A DNA stretch of 5,431 nt from contig DAOUUT010000252.1 of assembly GCA_030668025.1 (NCBI GenBank), positions 1-5,431 of the forward strand, in the 5' to 3' direction. A program made the position numbers and the translations under genes. The notes below the pieces were generated by a model, which ran no database searches, was not told the origin of the DNA, and was given only the letters and a program-made list of their open reading frames with translations. Shown here piece after piece: positions 1 through 4,066 of this stretch. Position 1 is the stretch's first letter. Each line of letters opens with the position of its first letter. This DNA comes from Promethearchaeota archaeon. Lineage in GTDB: Archaea > Asgardarchaeota > Lokiarchaeia > Sigynarchaeales > SOKP01.

Positions 1-458
1 ACATCGGTAGTACATTAGCTTATTGTTATCAGTGTGCTACATGTAGTGGAGCTTGCCCTGTGGCACAAGTAACAAATGGACGCTATAACCCTAGGAGGTT
101 AATTTTGGATGCGCTTCTTGGGTTAAAAGAAAAAATTTTTGGGAAAGAAAATGCGTTTAGTATATGGGGCTGCACAGTTTGTGATACCTGCGATGAGGTA
201 TGCCCTCAAAAAGTAGAACTTACAGAAATTTTTACTATTTTAAAAAATATGAGTGTTGAAAGAGGTGAAGCTCCCGATTATTACACTATTCAAGCATCCA
301 CCATTTTAGAAAATGGTAAAGCAATTCCCATGCAACCTGCTATAGAGAGAAGAAGAGATCAACTCGGATTACCAAAAGTTATGTCTCCAGATGTCAATGA
401 AGTAAAAAAGCTATTAGAAGCTACAAAGTTAGCAGACAAAATAAAAAAAGAAGAATAA
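1..458 (+). CDS. hdrC: Heterodisulfide reductase subunit C, 3' part (N-terminus outside window)
   Basis: This is an iron-sulfur electron-transfer subunit. In the HdrABC complex, HdrC relays electrons through two [4Fe-4S] clusters to HdrB, which reduces the disulfide substrate; the soluble complex often partners with MvhADG hydrogenase. The reading frame is open from the window edge (first whole codon at 3) and gives 151 residues. Two ferredoxin-type motifs are visible: CYQCATCSGACP at fragment residues 8-19 and CTVCDTCDEVCP at 57-68, both C-x2-C-x2-C-x3-C-P. The spacing and the CYQC wording are typical of HdrC. A GTG at 60 could be read as a start, but it lies just after the first cysteine motif in the same frame, so it is internal. 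Family members are about 180-200 residues, so roughly 30-50 N-terminal residues are missing. The C-terminus is lysine-rich. Related HdrC-like proteins occur in some bacteria, so the gene alone does not prove an archaeal host. Confidence 0.88.
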   Translation, partial: IGSTLAYCYQCATCSGACPVAQVTNGRYNPRRLILDALLGLKEKIFGKENAFSIWGCTVCDTCDEVCPQKVELTEIFTILKNMSVERGEAPDYYTIQASTILENGKAIPMQPAIERRRDQLGLPKVMSPDVNEVKKLLEATKLADKIKKEE

Positions 459-479
459 TCTTTTTTATTACTCTTTTTA
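459..479 (+). terminator. T-rich terminator after hdrC
   Basis: Two T-tracts (461-466 and 474-478) follow the hdrC TAA stop almost at once, without a GC-rich hairpin. This fits archaeal intrinsic termination, which needs only a U-rich stretch. The tnpB gene ends 30 nt further on in the opposite direction, so the site also separates two convergent transcripts. Confidence 0.5.
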
Positions 480-484
480 CATAA

Positions 485-600
485 AGGTTATCATTTTAAT
501 TAAAATTGTTACACAATATTAACAGATTTTAGTAAAGAATGTTGATGCGAAGTTTGGAACACGTCCCTTATTCGCACAGGCTGAAACCAGCAACCTCTAT
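485..600 (-). ncRNA. Candidate omega-RNA (reRNA) scaffold at the tnpB 3' end
   Basis: TnpB proteins are guided by an RNA made from the 3' end of tnpB and the element's right end. In minus-strand reading the region contains: a GCTG/CAGC hairpin with a GTTT loop (plus positions 580-583 and 588-591); a two-tier hairpin with outer stem GTGCGAA/TTCGCAT (571-577 with 545-551, one G-T wobble) and inner stem GGGA/TTCC closing a CGTG loop (564-567 with 556-559); a small ATTGT-GTA-ACAAT hairpin just around the stop codon; and the 14-nt palindrome at 493-506. The nested stem covers the last codons of tnpB, as expected for this RNA class. The 3' end and the start of the guide cannot be placed from the sequence alone. 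Confidence 0.45.
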
Positions 601-1798
601 CGGATAGATTTCGAATAAAACCATCTCCGACTACTTTTCTGAGGATATTTAACGCTCCATTTACATCTGCATTGAGAAGATAATTCGAACCTCTAAATAA
701 TCCTCGTTTTGCCCGTTTACCAACGTAATTTTTATGTTTTTGAACCGGCTCTAAATCCAATGAGCTACATTTTGAAGTGTAGGACTCGTTGACTTCGTGA
801 ATTTGAATTCCTACAAGCTGGGCTTTATAAGTTATCATTTGCTTAAGCTTTTGAATGGGGATATTCACGAAATTCTGGTTATTTCGTCTGCCCATTCTGA
901 TGTTCTGTTTTATATTATCCAAATTACCTAAACAAATGTGTCCTATTTGGTTTTTTAAGCAATATCCAACTACAAATTGAGCGGTTTTATGTAAATAATC
1001 AGTAATAACTGAATTTCGATTAATAGTAATACTATCAAGTCTATTCGTCCACTTTAAGTTCTGCTTGTCTTTGGTAGAATAGAGCCTTGCTTTCTGTTTA
1101 TTCCATTGTCGGTTAATAGACTTTAAAACTCTTCCTGAAACGATAATTGGCTTTATATTTCTGTTTTCTACCGCCGTTATTAAATTATTTAATCCTAGAT
1201 CAATAGATAAATACTTCTTTGTATCCAATTTTGATTTCTTTACTTCTTTTTTATATACTATTTCGATTTCGTAGAAGTTCTTTCTCGGTAAGATCCTTAT
1301 TTGCTGATACGCTTCAAAGTTCTTATTTTTATAGTGAGGAATAGATATTTCTATTGGTTTTTTAAAATTGGGATATGTTTCTTTAAAAAGTTTGGACATC
1401 GTGAGAATTAACTTATTATTCGTAATTTTACTATTTTGATTCGTAAAGATTAAGAAATAACTATTTTCTTTTTTATATTTGGGAGGTTTTGGTCTCCCAT
1501 TGAACTTATTTCGGTTCTTTCTTCTTTCTTTTATCGCATTGAAGAAACTTTTCCAATTCTTATCTATAGTTTTAAGAATCTGCTGTGAAGTTTGAGCTTT
1601 TAATAATTTGTAGTTATCAGAGTGTTGCAAGATAAAATTTAAATCTTGATAGCGAAGCCAATTTTCCAAATGAAAAAAGTCTTGTCGTACATACCAATTT
1701 GCTTGATTGTAGAGCTTTTTAGAAATTGAACAGAGCAAATCTAAATGAACAATTTTAGGATGTCTAAACTTATACACTAGTTTCATATAAAGTCCCAT
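509..1798 (-). CDS. tnpB: TnpB, RNA-guided endonuclease-family protein of IS200/IS605 elements
   Basis: TnpB is a compact RuvC-type nuclease, ancestral to Cas12, that cuts DNA next to a short target motif under guidance of an omega-RNA and helps its element persist. The protein has 429 residues, a normal length. The N-terminal half is the basic RNA/DNA-binding part, with a KEKRRKN-type basic stretch and GRPKPPKYKK at about 88-110. The RuvC part shows SIDLGLNNL with Asp200, NESYTSKCS with Glu338, and NADVNGALNI with Asp378. GNLDNIKQN at about 291-299 occupies the place of the usual RuvC-II glutamate, and the four-cysteine zinc finger is absent; both traits are shared by one large TnpB subfamily that has YTSKCS and GKRxxRGLF. 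The C-terminus QPVRIR is also typical. The start may be ATG at 1798 or the ATG four codons later (1786, MKLVYKFRHPK), which matches the family better; neither has a clear Shine-Dalgarno. No stop or frameshift is seen, so the gene may be functional. Confidence 0.9.
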   Translation of the reverse strand: MGLYMKLVYKFRHPKIVHLDLLCSISKKLYNQANWYVRQDFFHLENWLRYQDLNFILQHSDNYKLLKAQTSQQILKTIDKNWKSFFNAIKERRKNRNKFNGRPKPPKYKKENSYFLIFTNQNSKITNNKLILTMSKLFKETYPNFKKPIEISIPHYKNKNFEAYQQIRILPRKNFYEIEIVYKKEVKKSKLDTKKYLSIDLGLNNLITAVENRNIKPIIVSGRVLKSINRQWNKQKARLYSTKDKQNLKWTNRLDSITINRNSVITDYLHKTAQFVVGYCLKNQIGHICLGNLDNIKQNIRMGRRNNQNFVNIPIQKLKQMITYKAQLVGIQIHEVNESYTSKCSSLDLEPVQKHKNYVGKRAKRGLFRGSNYLLNADVNGALNILRKVVGDGFIRNLSDRGCWFQPVRIRDVFQTSHQHSLLKSVNIV

Positions 1799-1830
1799 CT
1801 ACTTTTTTACTTATCTTAATCTAAATGTTA

Positions 1831-1880
1831 ATCTCATTCTATTGATTTATTTGAATCTTAATATAAAAACTAAATGAGAT
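1831..1880. repeat. Inverted repeat ATCTCATT / AATGAGAT upstream of tnpB
   Basis: Perfect 8-bp arms at 1831-1838 and 1873-1880 are separated by 34 nt. The pairing can be extended outward through TTAA with a bulge. Two words, ATCTTAAT (1813-1820 and 1855-1862) and CTAAATG (1821-1827 and 1870-1876), are also repeated directly in the same order around the arms, so this looks like a diverged duplication. It may be part of the left end of the IS200/IS605-type element or an operator over the tnpB promoter. Confidence 0.45.
1857..1870 (-). promoter_or_regulatory. Possible TATA box for tnpB
   Basis: Minus-strand reading gives GTTTTTATATTAAG, a fair archaeal TATA-like element preceded by an A/T-rich stretch. 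A start site about 25 nt downstream would leave a 5' leader of some 35-40 nt before the ATG at 1798. The region is very AT-rich, so chance matches are common. Confidence 0.3.
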
Positions 1881-1895
1881 AGTTAATTTTTAATA

Positions 1896-1950
1896 AAATT
1901 CAAGATCATTATTTATTATTAACATTGACCGTAAAATACGCCTTGAATTT
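1896..1950. repeat. Inverted repeat AAATTCAAG / CTTGAATTT
   Basis: Perfect 9-bp arms at 1896-1904 and 1942-1950 enclose 37 nt. This is the second inverted repeat in a row upstream of tnpB. It could be a foldback in the left end of the element; the long loop makes a simple transcription terminator unlikely. Confidence 0.4.
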
Positions 1951-1987
1951 ATATCACCTACATGTGGCAAAGACCTCAAATAATAAA

Positions 1988-2082
1988 GTAATACGAAAAA
2001 CGACAAAATACATATCATAATACGAAATCATGGTATCAATCAATTGTAATACGATTAAATATTATCGTATATCGTAATACAG
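1988..2082. repeat. Array of four TAATACGA-like motifs with 28-29 nt period
   Basis: The 8-mer TAATACGA occurs exactly at 1989-1996, 2018-2025 and 2047-2054, and as TAATACAGA at 2075-2083. The steps are 29, 29 and 28 nt. Three of the four copies are preceded by G. The sequence between copies is not conserved, so this is neither a CRISPR array nor a simple tandem duplication. The third copy also forms an inverted pair with ATCGTAT at 2064-2070. The weaker, fuzzier words GTAACTTTTAAACGA (2102) and GTAAATATT (2132) continue the step at 28 and 30 nt. A likely role is an iterated binding site for a regulator near the tpiA promoter. Confidence 0.55.
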
Positions 2083-2102
2083 AAAAACTCTTTGTATCTT
2101 TG

Positions 2103-2113
2103 TAACTTTTAAA
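2103..2113 (+). promoter_or_regulatory. Possible TATA box for tpiA
   Basis: TTTTAAA at 2107-2113 resembles an archaeal TATA element, with an A/C-rich stretch just before it. It would place a transcription start near 2133-2138, inside the 32-nt repeat, and give a leader of about 100 nt. A second candidate, AATATAACTTAAAT around 2166-2179, would give a leader of about 40 nt. The sequence does not decide between them. Confidence 0.25.
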
Positions 2114-2127
2114 CGATAGTTGCGACA

Positions 2128-2159
2128 TGCAGTAAATATTATGGTTTTATTAACAAAAT
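2128..2159 (+). repeat. 32-nt direct repeat, copy 1 (upstream of tpiA)
   Basis: This segment matches 3977-4008 at 28 of 32 positions in the same orientation. The core ATTATGGTTTTATTA is identical in both. All four differences are transitions (A/G, T/C, A/G, C/T). The copy ends 79 nt before the tpiA GTG start. No further copy is visible in the window on either strand. Confidence 0.65.
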
Positions 2160-2225
2160 TACATAAATATAACTTAAATCAAAATCATTATCGAGTTTAA
2201 TCTACATATTTTTGAAAGAAGGAAA

Positions 2226-2231
2226 GAGGGA
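2226..2231 (+). promoter_or_regulatory. Shine-Dalgarno that fixes the tpiA start
   Basis: GAGGGA lies 7 nt before the GTG at 2239, within the purine-rich run GGAAAGAGGGA. The in-frame TTG at 2212 has no such site ahead of it and would add nine residues not found at the start of the TPI family, so the GTG is preferred. Confidence 0.7.
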
Positions 2232-2238
2232 ATTAAAA

Positions 2239-3009
2239 GTGAGGAAACCAATTATTGGTGGGAATTGGAAAATGAATAAGGGAACCCCTTCAGAAGCTAT
2301 AGAAATGCTGAAAAAGTTGATTCCATTAGTGAAAGAAATTAGTTCTGTCGACATTGTGGTTGTTCCACCCTTTACAGCCTTGTATTCTACAATTGAGTGT
2401 GTCCAAAACACAAATATAATGGTTGGAGCGCAGAACATGTATTTTGAAGAAAAAGGAGCTTTTACAGGCGAGATTTCTCCATTATTCTTAAAAGAACTCG
2501 GATGTCAATTTGTAATTCTTGGTCATAGCGAAAGAAGGGATATTTTTAAAGAAACAAACGAATTAGTGAACAAAAAATTAAAGAAAGCTTTATCTTTGGG
2601 TTTAAATGCAATTGTTTGTATTGGAGAACATCTTGAAGAAAGAGAAACTGGAAGAACAAAAGAAATAATTGAAAATCAATTTAACAATACTTTTAAAGAC
2701 TTAACTAACGAAGAGATGAGTAAAGTTGTTATAGCGTATGAACCAATATGGGCAATTGGCACGGGAAAAACAGCTACTCCAGAGCAAGCTGAAGAGATAC
2801 ATGTTTTTATTCGCGAACTTTTAACCAAAAACTACGATAAAAAAACAGCAGAGATAGTTAGAATCCAATATGGGGGCTCTATAAAACCAAAAAACGCAGA
2901 GGATATATTAAAAAAAGATAATATTGATGGAGGTTTGGTTGGAGGAGCTTCGCTACAAGCAGATTCATTATATGAAGTAATAAAAGCAGCAGAAACATCC
3001 GTTAAATAA
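2239..3009 (+). CDS. tpiA: Triosephosphate isomerase, long bacterial/eukaryotic type
   Basis: The enzyme interconverts dihydroxyacetone phosphate and glyceraldehyde 3-phosphate in glycolysis and gluconeogenesis, in the cytosol. The 256-residue protein shows the whole TIM-barrel signature: GGNWKMN with substrate-binding Asn9 and Lys11, LGHSERR with catalytic electrophile His96, AYEPIWAIGTGKTATPEQA with catalytic base Glu168 followed by the flexible loop 6, YGGSIKP (phosphate contact, 211-217) and GGLVGGASL (231-239). No key residue is missing. The start is the GTG at 2239, giving MRKPIIGGNWKMN, the usual family N-terminus. Most archaeal TPIs are shorter (about 220-230 residues) and lack this wording, so in an archaeal genome the gene would be of bacterial ancestry. 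It stands alone: tnpB is divergent upstream and the next gene is convergent 29 nt downstream. Confidence 0.96.
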   Translation: MRKPIIGGNWKMNKGTPSEAIEMLKKLIPLVKEISSVDIVVVPPFTALYSTIECVQNTNIMVGAQNMYFEEKGAFTGEISPLFLKELGCQFVILGHSERRDIFKETNELVNKKLKKALSLGLNAIVCIGEHLEERETGRTKEIIENQFNNTFKDLTNEEMSKVVIAYEPIWAIGTGKTATPEQAEEIHVFIRELLTKNYDKKTAEIVRIQYGGSIKPKNAEDILKKDNIDGGLVGGASLQADSLYEVIKAAETSVK

Positions 3010-3030
3010 AATATTTTGTTTATATTTTCT
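3010..3030 (+). terminator. T-rich terminator after tpiA
   Basis: The 29-nt gap between the tpiA stop and the convergent gene at 3039 contains ATTTTGTTTATATTTTCT, a run of short T-tracts without a stable hairpin. This fits archaeal U-tract termination of the tpiA transcript. Confidence 0.4.
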
Positions 3031-3038
3031 AGATCAAT

Positions 3039-3890
3039 TTATCCTAAAACTTGATTAAATTTAGCAGTAAGCTTTCCAGGAAATTCCCCTAAATAAGACT
3101 GAGGATCGGCAAATAGTAGGTAAAAATAAGGCTCAAATAGTCCGTGGATAGTTGGACCTACTCCTGATTTTATTAAATACACCCATATTTGTTCTCCAGA
3201 AATATAAGACTGCCGATATATCCATTCTAAAGGCGAAATCTCAGGGATTACTCCAACTTTTCTCAAGATTGCGTCTACATCATTCAAAGAATATTTCTTT
3301 CCGAATACAGTAATAGGTGAAAGATCAAAACAAGTTATACAAATACCATGGAGTCCATAGCTATTCATCTCAGTTAAAAAATCATTTGCTAATTGATTGA
3401 TCTTTTTTTTATGTTTTTCCATGCGATTTCTTGCTTCTGAATCTTTTAAAATATCTAATATTTTATCTTCTTCGTTTTGTAATATTTTTAAAGCCGAATC
3501 AAGGGGGATTTTAGGAGATATCACGGAATTATAAATTAATTTTATCTTTTCCCTAACAGATTTATGAAGTAAGTATGGTTCTGTTTGAGTGGTGATTAAA
3601 ACATCGCCTTTATAATTTGCTTTGTTTAAATTTCCTTTTTTAGATGGCTTAAATTCAAGCTTTTCAATTTTTTTGTCAATACTTCGGGCAAATTCGTATA
3701 AAGCTGAAACTAATCCAGCATTAAGCTCAAATACACTGACAGGATCTAAGTTAATATTTAGACCAGAATTACTATTTGAAAAATCAAAAAATCTTAAATA
3801 TAAATTCACACCATTAGGAGGACTCTTTAGTTTTAAATTGTAATAAGGAAATCCCGTGTTAGTAATAACTGAAAGTTCGTAAAATGTCAT
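3039..3890 (-). CDS. Hypothetical two-lobed protein, longin/roadblock-like (Asgard-type) character
   Basis: I do not recognise a named family. The 283-residue protein looks cytosolic: no signal peptide or membrane helix is visible. It has two alpha/beta lobes. The N-lobe (1-125) starts with a strand ELSVITNTGFPYYNL, then a helix preceded by Asn-Ala-Gly (NAGLVSALYEFARSI, 57-71), then strands around KIEKLEFKP and GDVLITTQTEP and a helix with HKSVREKIKLIYNSV. This order resembles longin/roadblock folds. A charged helical linker (130-175) follows. The C-lobe (178-283) again has a strand GICITCFDLSPITVF, then WVYLIKSG, FYLLFADP and a last helix. Such proteins are numerous in Asgard archaea, some beside small GTPases; no GTPase lies here. 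The ATG at 3890 has no clear Shine-Dalgarno. The family assignment is from fold-like pattern only and is tentative; the gene itself is well supported by its length and position. Confidence 0.6.
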   Translation of the reverse strand: MTFYELSVITNTGFPYYNLKLKSPPNGVNLYLRFFDFSNSNSGLNINLDPVSVFELNAGLVSALYEFARSIDKKIEKLEFKPSKKGNLNKANYKGDVLITTQTEPYLLHKSVREKIKLIYNSVISPKIPLDSALKILQNEEDKILDILKDSEARNRMEKHKKKINQLANDFLTEMNSYGLHGICITCFDLSPITVFGKKYSLNDVDAILRKVGVIPEISPLEWIYRQSYISGEQIWVYLIKSGVGPTIHGLFEPYFYLLFADPQSYLGEFPGKLTAKFNQVLG

Positions 3891-3940
3891 TTTATCTAAA
3901 TATTTTTACGGAAATTTGAAAAATATATTATATTTTATTG

Positions 3941-3957
3941 TATAAATATAAATTTGA
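3941..3957 (-). promoter_or_regulatory. Likely promoter (BRE/TATA) of the 283-residue gene
   Basis: Minus-strand reading gives AAATTTATATTTATA, a good match to an archaeal BRE plus TATA box. A start about 25 nt downstream (near 3920) would leave a leader of about 30 nt. An alternative TTTAAATAC lies slightly upstream (about 3965-3973). Confidence 0.4.
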
Positions 3958-3976
3958 TATTATGTATTTAAATCAG

Positions 3977-4008
3977 TGCGGTAAACATTATGGTTTTATT
4001 AGTAAAAT
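3977..4008 (+). repeat. 32-nt direct repeat, copy 2
   Basis: This is the partner of 2128-2159 (28 of 32 identical, same orientation, all changes transitions). It lies between the 3' end of leuS and the promoter of the 283-residue gene, 86 nt upstream of that gene's start codon but inverted relative to its transcription. The two copies therefore flank a segment holding tpiA and the hypothetical gene. Confidence 0.65.
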
Positions 4009-4020
4009 ATATTTTCTGAT

Positions 4021-4042
4021 ATAAAAGGAGGGAAAAAAAATC
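4021..4042 (-). terminator. T8 terminator of leuS
   Basis: In leuS direction the sequence 25-45 nt after the stop reads GATTTTTTTTCCCTCCTTTT, with eight T at 4033-4040 and further pyrimidines. This is a strong archaeal-type U-tract terminator. Read on the plus strand the same bases look like a Shine-Dalgarno (AAAGGAGGG), but no reading frame follows. Confidence 0.5.
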
Positions 4043-4066
4043 AATAAAAGGAATTCATTTTTTGTA

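Larger units (their letters stand above)
485..1950 (-). mobile_element. tnpB-only IS200/IS605-type element (boundaries approximate)
   Basis: The element is defined by an intact tnpB (509-1798, minus). A structured 3' end (about 490-600) would correspond to the right end, and paired inverted repeats upstream of the gene (1831-1880 and 1896-1950) may belong to the left end. No tnpA (Y1 HUH transposase) is present, so any movement would need a transposase supplied from elsewhere. IS200/IS605 elements lack terminal inverted repeats and make no target duplication, so the exact ends cannot be read from one copy. The outer limits given are guesses from where structure and gene stop. It sits between hdrC and tpiA and breaks neither coding sequence. 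Confidence 0.45.
1799..2238. other. Gene-free region between tnpB and tpiA
   Basis: No credible reading frame, tRNA or rRNA is visible in these 440 nt. The tnpB side holds two inverted repeats and a TATA-like element on the minus strand. The middle holds a motif array with a period of about 28-29 nt. The tpiA side holds a TATA-like element, one copy of a 32-nt repeat that recurs at 3977-4008, and the tpiA Shine-Dalgarno. Divergent promoters for tnpB and tpiA must lie here. Confidence 0.7.

Noticed and set aside
60..62. GTG as the start of a 132-residue protein
   Set aside because: The frame is open upstream and encodes the first [4Fe-4S] motif of HdrC directly before this codon, so the GTG is internal.
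1920..1980. tRNA or box C/D RNA in the slightly GC-richer stretch upstream of the array
   Set aside because: No cloverleaf, no T-loop GTTCRA motif and no C box (RTGATGA) could be found.
1988..2082. CRISPR array
   Set aside because: Only 8-9 nt are shared between units and the rest differs; real repeats are about 24-37 nt with separate spacers, and no cas gene is present.
2212..2238. TTG at 2212 as the tpiA start
   Set aside because: It would add nine unconserved residues and lacks a Shine-Dalgarno; these bases include the Shine-Dalgarno of the GTG start at 2239.
4024..4060. Plus-strand Shine-Dalgarno (AAAGGAGGG) of a small gene after the second 32-nt repeat
   Set aside because: No ATG, GTG or TTG follows at a suitable distance and no reading frame opens; the bases are better read as the pyrimidine-rich terminator of leuS.
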